Shown: piece after piece, positions 35,801 through 47,800 of the stretch
Numbering within the stretch: position 1 is the stretch's first letter
Layout of the letters: each line of letters begins with the position of its first letter
NCBI RefSeq assembly: GCF_963576615.1
Contig: NC_088711.1
Location: 63,769,248 to 63,833,247, forward strand
From: Watersipora subatra
Lineage: Eukaryota > Bryozoa > Gymnolaemata > Cheilostomatida > Watersiporidae
Reading direction: 5' to 3'
DNA: 64,000 bases
Program-made: the position numbers and the translations under genes
Notes under the pieces: model-generated
The model's database searches: none
Told to the model about the DNA's origin: nothing
Seen by the model: only the letters and a program-made list of their open reading frames with translations

Positions 35801-38060
35801 TTTAGATGGCAGTGGCAGCCCGCTACAGCCTGTAGATATCCTCAATAACTGAATGCACCGCTCTAATTAGATTACTCCACCTCAGCATCTTTCGTTTGCC
35901 ATAGCTTCCCTCCACTCGCCTTTGCTAACCTGACAAGGCTTGCCACTAAATGAAGCTACCCGAGTATTAATTACCATCAACAGTTCGCAGGAATGAAGGC
36001 ATCGTATCACTTCCTCACCTCAAACAATGCTCAACAGGCAGACATTTTATTATCAACATCTGCAGTTTAACACCAATCACCTTATACCAAGTTCTACTAT
36101 TCTTCAGTTAACACCAAGTCTTTTCCTTCACAATCTCAAACCAACGTGCGATAATATAGACACATTCTGATAGTTGTCATCAGCCTATTTCTAAATATTC
36201 AATTTTTAAATATTTTTCAATGGGCAATAATTACCACAATAATAACACTGACAACAATGGCTTAATTGACAGTACAGAAGTTGAGATCAGAACACTCATT
36301 TGTTAAGGAGTATCAGCTTTACAAATGAAAACACTTGGACATGACAACTTTGTCTTTCTACAGCATTTGTCCGCTTCTACAAACGCTTGTTTTTGGAAAG
36401 TTTAAGTTCTTAAGTCTTTTTGATAAATGTTTAGGGGCCAGAAGTGCAATAACCTCATTTCCAACACTTCATCAGCTGATTATCAATTAAACCAACCCTC
36501 CAAGTATCAGCCAAATTAGGCAAAGCACATGTTACGATGTTTAGACATGAAAATGATGTCAATTGTATTGGAATGGTGAGTGGTTGCGATGCTGAACCTA
36601 TGAGAGTTATGAGAACCTGGATTCTTTTATACTTCCAACTAATGGCTTTACACAGCTAATACGGCATGATGATCAGGGTTGATGGTCAAATGTATAAACA
36701 CCGAGAAAAAGAGCTAAAAAAAGGAGATATTAACAGCAGACCATTTAGTTTTAACTCTACAGATATAATTCAAGAAAAAGACCACTGCAGAACCTTTCAA
36801 AGCTTTAGAAACCTCATCATCCTGCGTGTATCTAAAATATATATCTTGACAAACAATTGCATAAGATGGCGTTTGAAGTCTCTGGGTGAGGCAGTAGAGG
36901 TCATGCCGAGGCTGCTCACCAGACCGAAGCAGCGCTGAAGAGGGCATAGGCTAGTAACACGATTCGTGATGTCACACGGCCTACAGCTATCCTACATCAG
37001 CTGCTGTCTACCATTCACCACTTCGCTTCGGCTTGAATGTAATTAGCCAAGGCCAAGCTTGTAAGGAAAACAGCTTCTCTAGTAGATGAAACCACGTGCC
37101 TCTGGCCACTAACCATGGCAGAGAATAAATCAATAATTGCAAAGAGAGGATGCCGACTAGCGTATTATCTATCTCAAGCGCAAACCATCTCCAGCCGAGC
37201 ACCATGGGAATGGTGATAAGAAGGAAGCAGCTGCAGATTAGGTTGCATGAGGAGAGCGAGGAAGCCGGAGAGGGATGGAACAGGTTTAATTAATAATAAA
37301 AACTCCAACCTCGTGAGCTTAACCACCATGACAGCCAGATTTTTCCAGGCTAGAACCACTGGCTATCACCGTTGTAGGCCGTAGTCTACATTTTGTAAAC
37401 ACAATGCTAAGCGAGTTAATTGAAGTCAGGCGCATTATTCATTCCTATTCAGCTAGTTCAAAAATGCAAGACTATAGAAAACAAAAAAGAGATAAGCATC
37501 CTGGGTGTTGAAGGAAGCATCGTTCTCACCCAGCGCGACAAGCATACAGTTCAAAGAAGTCCTGGCCTTTCTTAGAGTGACCATGAAGAATTTATCTCTA
37601 AATATCAACTGTCAGGTAAATCATACCCGACCAAGTTTTTTGGACATCTAATCTTTTTACATAAAGCGATTAGCCATGCTGCTAACACGATGTACATGAG
37701 CTTGGGATTCGTTTAGTAAACGCAATCGTAAAAATACATTTTAGAACCAGAAGTCAACTAACTGGGTTCCAATGAATGATGGATAAAGCAAGACAACATT
37801 TCGCACTATTTGACCAATGATTAACTTGAGGGTCTTTAATGAATTCGACAAAACAAGTAATTGCTATCTACAATATTTTATATACTGGTATATTTGTATC
37901 TGACTACTATAATGAAGTATGTTGCTGGATGCCAATATATTGAGCTGATTCTATCAGCCTGCTTGTGCGATCCTTTTACATTCACAATAAGTGTTATTAC
38001 ATGCCTACATACAAAATATCAATAGTTGTCAATGATGGTCATACAAACAGTCATAACAGC

Positions 38061-38278
38061 AAACTCAATTTAGGACAATCGCAGTAAAATGATGCAGGTG
38101 AGCAAGGAAGCACAACTTCCACTAGAAAATGGTTGAGTCTAAAATTAGCCAAGAAAATGAAAATATACTTTTGAAACCGTAGAATGAAACTATCTCCAAT
38201 TAAAGAGACATTGTTAGATCATGTACCATTTGAAATATATTTCACAGTATTTTACTGCATTTGTCCTAAATTGAGTTT
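38061..38278. repeat. Inverted repeat, 30-bp arms (MITE-like)
   Basis: The 30 bases at 38061-38090 pair with 38249-38278 at 28 of 30 positions, leaving a loop of about 158 bp. The arms are AT-rich with the word CTCAATTTAGGACAA. Size and form fit a small non-autonomous foldback element. Confidence 0.7.
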
Positions 38279-38759
38279 AGGACAAACACAGTTATAGAAG
38301 ATTTTATATGCAAATCTTACAAGTTTAGAAAAAACTTGTAAAATATGCATATAAAATTATACGCTGGTCTGAAAAAGAAAATAATTTTCTGTAAGTTTTG
38401 TTGGCACTGGTGGAGCAACAGAGAACCAAGTAACTAGATTGTTGCATTTAAAAAAAACCAAGTACAGTATCTTAAAAGTCTAGAGAACGCAACTCCAAAA
38501 ACGTTTTTCATGTTTGGTAAACTTTTCTGATTAAATGAATGTTGAGTGAACTAAAATAAGCCATTTAATTCGCTGTCAGATATTGATAACACGGCACACA
38601 TCCACCAGTTTATTCTGTTATAGATTTGATAAAGTAGGACCAATGTTACATATTTATTGGTATAACGTGTAACTTCCTGCTATTGACAGATGTTGTTTGC
38701 TCTCCGTATTATGCTGTGAATGTTTGTTAGTTTTTACACATCGAAAGTAGAATGATCAG

Positions 38760-39290
38760 AATCAGTTACCAATATGCCTGCCACACGATTACCTTAACCC
38801 TTGGCCTTTTATAAGACAATTATTAGCTATCAATGTAACTTTTTATGTGACCACCACAAACTGCGAATACAGCTCTCCAAGCAACCATGACAACATACTA
38901 ATTGGATTTATTTGATAACAACTTGCTACCAATGGGTACATCACTAGCTACTAATATTGTCCTCCATATGACAACTCTTATCTACCAATGGTGCCAATTC
39001 ATGTAACTAATATCCCCCTTGTTGTGAGCACTTCTAGTTACCGATGTCACTTCCTCCCCAGTTTTTACCCCCTTCCCCACACCCACACGTGACCTGTGCA
39101 ATTCACATGGCCCTTATTATCTACCAATGTCACCCTCCGTGTACGTGACTGCTACTAATTATCAATGTTGCCTTTTGTTTTAACATTTTGGCTACAAATA
39201 TGGCCTGTGTCCCCTAGTAGCTACCAACATGACCTGATAAACAAGTTTACCGTCCAATGAATAAGAACTCATAAAGGTTCTTCAATGAAT
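38760..39290. repeat. Strongly diverged tandem repeat around CTACCAATG
   Basis: About eleven irregularly spaced variants of CTACCAATGTCACC occur (for example TTACCAATATGCC, CTATCAATGTAAC, CTACCAATGGGTA, TTACCGATGTCAC, CTACCAATGTCACC, TATCAATGTTGCC), spaced about 30-60 bp. This looks like an old decayed satellite. Confidence 0.45.
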
Positions 39291-40360
39291 TAGTAGCCCT
39301 TTGACTAACAACACCAGATTTAGTAATGAGCTTTAGGCCACATTGTATTACATATAAACCACGGTCCATCATGGAAAGCACATGATCTCATTAAAGAATT
39401 GTGATTTCTCACAAAAGCTTTGGCTTTTGAATTGGTGCTTTGCAGTTTTAAACTAATTTCTAATTTTCTAGGTAAGGCACAGCATGGATGACACAAATAA
39501 AAACTACTTTCTACCATAAGCCAAAGACTATCCTTCTTCCTCATTATTTGAATCAGTGAATATGTATAGGAGAAAGGATCCAAAACTAACAATATAAATG
39601 GTTAAACCATAAGATCTGGCAGTTTTAATTTCTTAGAAAATCATTTAAACCATAAAAATGACCATACCTACATATTTGTAACCGTTTTTTAGTTACAGCT
39701 GATATCAATATATCAATATATCAATACAGATAAAGAAGAACTTGAAAGCCATATTTTAAAATGTTAAAAAAATTCTATCTTGTCAGAATAGTACTTAAAT
39801 TGAGCTATAAACACGACAAGAGAAATAATGGGTCATCGGAAAAAAGCACTTGGAAAACTTACTACAATAGTAACAATTCGAAGTTATGCATATAATGTGG
39901 TAGAATTGCATCAGGTTTCTACAACAATCTCTAAGTTGTTTCAATATGGTACAGCTTTACATGATGTTAGTCGCAAGAAAATGCAAGCTTTATACTGCTT
40001 AGAAACGTAAGTAATGTCCGTATCACGCCTTAACCTTAATAAGTAGGATATGCCTACAGGCGGAGCATGATTTTTTTATTTCAAAGCAACCAATTTTTTA
40101 TTTTGCTTTCCATTTCTATAAACATTTTCTGAAGCCTAGTTGTGTCTGTTCTATTCCTAACCTGAAAATAATTCAAAGCCTCAAAATACATTTTGAGAGG
40201 TCTATTTTGACAGCAAAAACCCGGATTAATGTACAAAAGGCAATCTTGATGTTTAATTTGCAAAAGTATTTTCTTAACGGTTGCAGATGCTCAGCTGGGG
40301 CACCAAGGCAACGCTCAAAAAGTAAGTGCTGCAACGTTGAGTTAGCATGCAAATGCGAAT

Positions 40361-41254
40361 ACAGTAGGCACTCCTACAACATTTTTAATCCGTTCCAAGA
40401 ATGTTAACGTTATAGGAAATTTACGTTATAAGAACAGTAAAATACGTGTAAATTGCCTAATCCGTTCCAATATCTTTCCAAACTCACCCCTTGGCCACGC
40501 AAAAAGAAAAAACCTGACTTAACTCTTTTAATTTGTGGGCTCTACCATAACGGCAGTATTATTGGTTTGCATCGACAACTTTTCTCCTTTTTATGATCAA
40601 TCTCACTGGTTTTAAAGACCATGATTGCGGTAAATTTACAATACGTTGATGGGGACTGCACATTTTCAACGTTCCTTTACAACTGTTTGCTTATTTTTTC
40701 TAAACAGCAAAGTCTATTCTGCAAAGTAAACTGATAACAAATATTTAATACGTGCACAATAAGGCAAAACAACAAAATCTTTTCTACCATAAAAAGCAGT
40801 TCTACTCATTCATCGTTTATCTGTATCCAGGGATCAAGGTTAGGATAAAAGATTTCGGCAATCCTTTCGGAAAAAACTTCCGGCAATGCTCCCAACTCGT
40901 CACATTCAGATTGGTATATCGGCGCTGTAAGAACTGCATCAATCGATCCCCTTTGGATTTATGAACAATTGCGACAATTGTCGACACATCTGACGATCTA
41001 TTAAGAATAACTAGAATACTGCGAAAATTGTATATATAATAGAAATAACGCTATATGCATGTCGTTTTTTTCTGTAAGTACTGTGAGATAGACTAGTATT
41101 CAAATTGAATTTGAAAACTCACCCGACTTGACACTTTACTCTATATGGAAATTTTTATGTAGTACGAAGCAAAAGCTTCACATAAATTTTTTACACTATC
41201 TAGAATTTACGTTATGGGAGGCTCCTATAACATTCCGATTTTAGCATACTGTAC
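40361..41254. mobile_element. Possible non-autonomous DNA element with TACAGTA ends
   Basis: TACAGTAGGCACTCCTACAA at the left and, in reverse complement, TACAGTATGC at the right bracket about 0.9 kb. Subterminal ACGTTATAGG-type words occur in opposite orientation near each end. The terminal match is short and imperfect and no transposase is visible, so confidence is low. Confidence 0.35.
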
Positions 41255-41262
41255 ACATGCTG

Positions 41263-41412
41263 GAATCGAAACTGAATAACCAATTTGCAAATATATCTAC
41301 ATCGAGAACCAACAAGGTACAGTAGATGCTCCTATAACGTATACGTCTACTATCATACTGTGTTGGTTCTTGATGTATATATATTTGCAAGTTGATTATT
41401 CAGTTTCGATAC
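41263..41412. repeat. 51-bp inverted repeat hairpin
   Basis: 41263-41313 (starts GAATCGAAACTGAATAACC) is nearly the reverse complement of 41362-41412. The 48-bp loop starts and ends with words like ACAGTAG. It abuts the TACAGTA-ended element, so it is probably a nested or related foldback element. Confidence 0.8.
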
Positions 41413-44400
41413 CAACACATGTATGCAAGCACATCAATAAACTCTGACAAAGCTAACAGTAGTCTACGAAAGATTACATGGAACTCACAAAAATTTTTTT
41501 TCAATTATATTAAATTCTTTGCTAAAAAGTTAACCTACATAAATTAAATGATTGGCTAATGACAGAAAGCCAGTTACAAAGGTGGATAAGTCTCACACAC
41601 CTCTCGACAGTAATGACATACTCCTTGGGCCGCTGACATGTCCCGGCAAGATTAGTTATTTCTGGTTAGTGATACTCCGAGTAAGGTTTTGCGCCTATTC
41701 CAAAGCAAATGTGGCAAACTTGGCTTCTCCGTAACTATGGGTTTCACTGCTGATCTTGCTGGTTTATACGTTGAAATGTTTTTGAATTGTGTTGGACTTG
41801 GTGAGATCGTCTGCTGTTAAAATATGGTCAAAGCGCAGCAGGTTGCAGAAGTTATTTATAGCAACAATCTCATGCCTCTTATTTCGATGATTGCACTGAT
41901 TAGTCAGAATCTACCAGGACACTAACAAAAACTGACCTACATGATTTCAATAAAACTTTTTCCAACACAGCATGATGTTTACTGTAACATTTCAAGTGTT
42001 TGTTTCGTTATGCAGATTCAGACATCTGTAGTAGGTTGATATCTGTGGCAAGATAAAACACATTTACCATTAAATTCATTTTACGGTTAAACAAAGACAG
42101 TGCCGAAGATCCCCATCGGTGTGTTTTTGTTCATACACAAAACCACTAGAAAAATAATACTTTTTCATATTAGGCTTTTTTCTGTGGAAATTGCCTATTC
42201 AATTTTTTATTTGGCTACATATATCTGTGATAATAAAAATGTTTTAAGCATACAATTTTTAAAAGCCCTTGAACATAGCAGACAAAAATTGTTGCTCAGA
42301 CCCACTTACAATGGTTTTGGAACTTTCAACTTACAAAGCCACTTTTGGAGGTTACAAACTATTGTCATAATGCTATTGTTGTCTACCAATCCTTTAATTG
42401 TTTTACATCTGATGAAGCAGGAAACTCTGATAAGTAAATTAGTTTGATTTTTAACAGATTGCCAGAGCTGCTCAAAAAGGAAAGACTGATGGCTTACAGT
42501 GCTTGTCTCAAGCTGCTTAAATTTGTCACACTCTATCCCGTGGCTAAAGTATTTGACATTAAGCCTGGCTATTGTATTTTCGCTATTTTTTTAATTTTTG
42601 GCATCACTTGTCTAAACCATCAAGAATTAGATCTCCATGAAGGAAAATGGCACACTTCATATTTTTCTGTGCAAACTTTGAATGATGAGCTGATGAAGAG
42701 TTCCCTAGTTTCATCCTCCAATAACATGAGTACATGTTGTAAAGATATGAGTGTGTGAACTTTTATTACAAGCTTTGCTTGCTCTCTGGTGTTTAGAAAA
42801 AAACTGTCAACAAACACCGACCTCCGCAAAAATTATGATTAGCTCCAGGTAGAAGATTGCATGCTTGATCAACAGCGGTATGACCAAGTTGATTTTAATC
42901 TGGTTGGCTTCTTTAATAACTGGGCTCAATTGAACACATTGCTGCTACTTGCACTGCCACATATCATTCATTTTTCTTCAGAATTTATTTCAATGTTGGG
43001 CGATGGTTTGTATGCATTTGATAATGTTAAAGAAAACTTCGTAGACTACAGCCTCAGAGTCAAACTTAAATTCTTTAAATTTAAGATTGAGCGTTAAATC
43101 TTGAAAGCCAATTTTAGGTCTTGAAGGTCTTAATGGCCAACCGTTGATCTTTAACTTTTTTCAAGTTTAGTATAGGCCACGCCCACAGGCCTGCCAACTC
43201 TCACGCATTGGGCGTGAGACTCACACAATCCCACAAAAGAAAAAATAAAAATGAGTGAGAAATGAGTGAGATTTTTGCCCCAATTTCTACAATTTTATAT
43301 ATACTATCGTTGATACATCAATTGTCCCAAAACCAAATCTTAAGCATTGCCCCATTCTTGGGTTGGCAGGCCTGCACGCCCACTACTTGTCCGCCTGATA
43401 AGAATAGCAAGCTTATCGCTACCCAACACGAAGTAAAGACAATTCAATGACCCTTCACACACTTCTGTCATGTAACAAAGTAATTAGCTTGATTGGAGCA
43501 CCCTTGTTTGTCTGAATTGTCCATAAAATATTTTCAAAAGGAAGTGCACTTTTATCTATTATGCATAAGTTTAGAAATTGGTAATTTTGCTTAGTGATTA
43601 AATTCAAAAATGTTTTTAAGCATTTCTATTTAACGTAGTTTGTACGCTAGTAGCGGCATTCTTTGCAGAATTCAAATAAACGTTGAAAGCTGATTTTGTT
43701 AATATCATATTCGAATATTTACCAAACTGTCTGCTATGCATCAGTGTCAAGGCAACCTTTTATACAGTCTAATAAAAGTCGAATAGCTCAAGTTTACAAA
43801 TAATATCTGCGCATGTACAGTATATCTAAGGATTGTCATTGACGTCCAAGATTGCAGAAGAAGCTCAAATCAGACCAATGAACTGGTACCATAGAACTCT
43901 AATACGGATTTATGAAAAATTCAATGTCTATGTCACGTAATGAGCGTGAAGAGCGACATTACCCTGTTGCGACAGTTTCCTTTTAGAATACTCATTGTGT
44001 TACTCCTGCTCTCATAGCGTCGCTAACATTCATTGAGTCATCATTTTAATTTCTCCTGTTTACGAACATATCTGAGGTATAGATTTGGTTTCTACGTCGT
44101 TGCTGCTAATTTTAAAGACAAACATGGTAGAACCCTTTTATGCAGCAGTTTGTTTTAGTCACATCATAGCTCATAAAGTAAATGCTGAACCAAATGCGCC
44201 ATATATTCAACTCAAACAGCGGCCGAGGGCAATATTTAAATTTTTCTATCTATGTCGATTGTTTTATTCAACAAGGAGAATTATTTTGTTACTCTTTTGT
44301 TTGAATGTTACATCTCTAGTAACATTTTCAAAACTATGCGGTTCCTTTCTTGGTCATTGAATCACTTCGCATTCTTACCTCATTATAGCCATGACAAACT

Positions 44401-44807
44401 AATATCATTGCATAGTTTATATTCTGATGTACTCGTAGCTTTAATCACCTTTAGTTGTTGATGAAAATACAACTTATCTGTTTATCTGCTTGAACTACAA
44501 TATTTAAACACATTTTTACAAGTATTTATTCAGTTTTGTTATTTGCAAAGTTGTAAAAAGAATAGCAATTGATGAAGGTATGGAACCAATCGCTTCGTCT
44601 CTTTGTTGTTATTCTTAGTAAAAATAAATGTCCAGTCTTTTTATAAGTCACTATATAACGAAATTTTTCTGAATCAATATATTTTCTGCTTCCTAAAATC
44701 TGGTATGTGTAAGATCACCTGCTAATCTTGGAACAGTATAACTGTGCTTATAGATAATTTAACTATTGAGCTTTTTATTTTACAGATTTGCGACTTTTTA
44801 CAAAGTG

Positions 44808-47800
44808 ATGGGTGACACACAGCTTTATGATATTTTAGGAGTCGATAAAACAGTCACATCTGAACAGTTAAAATCTGTGAGTATGCTTGTGTATTAGAAA
44901 GTCCAGCATATATCCTATGCATGTTTTATAGTTGCATGCACAACTGAATTGTTTGCACAGGTTTATAGGAAACTTGCAAAAAAGTATCACCCTGACAAGA
45001 ATCCAGAACATGGTGAAAAGTTTAAGGAGATGACTTTTGCATACGAGATACTGTCAGATCCTGACAAGAGGGAAGATTATGACAGATATGGGCTAGAAGG
45101 CATACAGGAGGGTAGAGGGGGAGGAGCAGGTATTGATAATTCATTTGTAAAACATTGTGAACTTAGTAATGCTTTTTTATCACTATTTTCTGTCCACTTT
45201 TCAATGGGTGTGCCAAATTTGTCAATTTTAAAATCAATCTGGTAAGGTTTAAAGTTGCCTTCATAAATTTAATGAATGAGTAATTTTTATTTTTCTTTAG
45301 CCAGCCATTAATGATGTGCTGATCAGTTGTGCGTGTATTATAGGCATGGATCCATTTGGTGATATGTTTGGTGGCATGTTTGGGAGCATATTTGGTGGAA
45401 GGAGAAGAGGCCCTCGCAAGAGTCCTGACATTTCATATCCTCTAAAGTGAGTCAGAATTTACTTGCCATTTTTATGTTAAAAGTCTTCCTTTTGTATAGC
45501 AATGAAACCATTTATACTGTATCTGCTGCAGGGTAACCCTCGAAGACTTATATAATGGAAAAACGGCAAAATTGAAGTTGACGAAAGACGTAATATGTAG
45601 TCCTTGCGGAGCGTAAGTATTTTAAACAGATTTATACAGCAATATTCAGTTTATAAATAGTGACAGGTAGTGTAGTCACTTGCCATTAGCCTGACACATT
45701 GCCAATGGCTAATCTGAATAAGCTGGTACTTTGAGTAATTACTAATAAGAGCTGTGAAAGCAAACATAAAATAACGTTGCGGTATGCGTATTTTCACCAA
45801 CATGGTGAATTATATCATCTCAGAATTCAATTCATCTCGCGTAGCTTAGTTGGTAAGATATTTGACTGGTGAATGGGAGGTTTCGAGATCAAACCCAGCA
45901 TAAAAAGGATACTTCATACCTAAATTTTAAAGATGTGGTTGCGTCAAAAAAGTCGATTTAATGAAATTAAGACCAATAAAAGGCTAAAACATCAGCTACA
46001 ATTTGATGTCATTTGTGTCTTTGTAGACTAACCCTGTCCAGAGATATATGCGTTTGAATGAGGCCATCTTTTAAAAAGCTCAGATTCCAGCGGGTGCTTC
46101 ATTCGTGACGTAACGAGTGATACATCTGAAAAGAGTCCACAAGCGATAAATATAAGCCTTTATATTTATTGGCTTTATTAGCCAATCATTAGCACAAAGT
46201 TTTCATATACCGTACTTTTCGGACTATTAGCCGCTACTTTTTTCTGATAATTTGAGTCATGCGGTTTATATAAGGGTGCGGCTATTCTATGGCTTTTTCT
46301 TTCATCGCTAGGTGCATTAACCATAATCTTCGGTTAGTACGCCTTTAGCGGTGAAAGATAATATGAAACAATGCCAAATGGTACTGTTCCGTTAGGCACT
46401 AGGTTAAAAAGCGTCGATTAATACAAAACAGTGCCGTTAGGCACTGTTCCGTTTTAAACAGGAAAGTTGCTGCCGTGTTAAAAAGCACCGTTCTGAGTTC
46501 TGCGGCCTATACAAAGGTGCGGCCAATGTATTGTTTTATTATCATTTTTTGGAAAATAAAGCAGATGCGGGTTATATAGGAGTGCGGTTTATAGTCAGAA
46601 AAGTACGGTAGGTCATAATAAATGATATCACTCATAAAACTCGTTGTCTGTGATCTCAAATTCAGGGATTTTACTCTATTATTAGAACACATCGATATTT
46701 ACCAAATTAATTGACATCGTTACTTTAATGAATTACTCGATCGACACATTTTATTGACGAACAACAGAATTGTATAAATGCTTCCAGTTCCTGCGAAGGG
46801 GACTCTGTGAAAGGAGTTTTCTGAGTATCAAGTGGTCAACATTTGTGGCAGACAGCTTATAGTTAGAGCTGACAGGCGTCAGCAGCGTTATGCTACAGAG
46901 GAAGATAGGAGAATGGAGGTAAATATATCTTTTACTTTGAGTCTCCTATAGATATAATGTTGGACTGTTGTGTTTACATTCAGATTATATTTCCCCGTTT
47001 GAGGCTATAATGTAATTTCTTGTGTGCACATGTGAGATACGGATGCACAGTGAGTTCTTGACGGCTTCTTTTTAATCCATAGCATCTAGCAATACAATGG
47101 CTTAGATTGATGAATATACTAAAGGTAATAAATTTAGTACTCATGAATACATTTACTAATTAATAGAATTATAACTTGTTGCTATCACCAATCATCGTTT
47201 TATAATTTTTTGTCGTTTCACCTAGCTATATTTGCTTCAACATTTATTTGGTAGTTTTAGCTAGAAATCAGATTTATGATTAGACTTTAGATGTTCACTT
47301 CTCACTTGCAGAAAGTGAGGAAAATCGATTGAACAATGCCCATCTTTAATTTCCAGAATCAAGCTTCGAATCGTTGGCTTGGTGTACTTATGCTTTTGTT
47401 AAATATTTATTCATTTTTAAAATTACACTTGCAATTTATCTAACTCCCAATATAAAAGCTTTCAGTAGATACGCGTTAGAATGACATATATTTATTGCAT
47501 TTGTTTTATTGATTACAGGATGTTTATGTGATCCTACCACCCGAAGCAGCTTTGTCAGTGTGGAAACTGCCATAAATGGGAAAAAGAGACTTGAATGTGT
47601 GCTGCATAAACCATGATGTTTTGTTTGAGTTTGCTGCAGTAGACGAATTTTTCCTATTGTATGAGCTGAAACTATGTGAGTGGCCACGACTCAGGTGGAT
47701 ATTTTTAATAAAAGCTTTTTGCCGAGATAAAAAATTTTTTGCTTGTAAAAATTATATAATAAAATAATATTGTGGAAGATAATGCAAAACATGATTTGCA

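Larger units (their letters stand above)
29388..44785. other. 15-kb region without a supportable gene
   Basis: I found no exon with a recognisable family, only scattered open frames of up to 132 codons without convincing splice context or composition. It should hold the promoter and any 5' non-coding exon of the zinc-finger gene (the acceptor at 29388 demands one) and the promoter and 5' exon of DNAJA2. It carries the hairpins and repeats at 32801, 38061, about 38760-39290, 40361 and 41263. Confidence 0.6.

Noticed and set aside
42100-42758. Two adjacent plus-strand frames (115 and 104 codons)
   Set aside because: They are AT-rich and hydrophobic with no family resemblance or convincing splice signals; compatible with chance in AT-rich DNA.
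45838-45905. Functional tRNA gene
   Set aside because: A and B boxes are good, but I could not pair an acceptor stem or a proper anticodon arm; it is better read as a SINE head.
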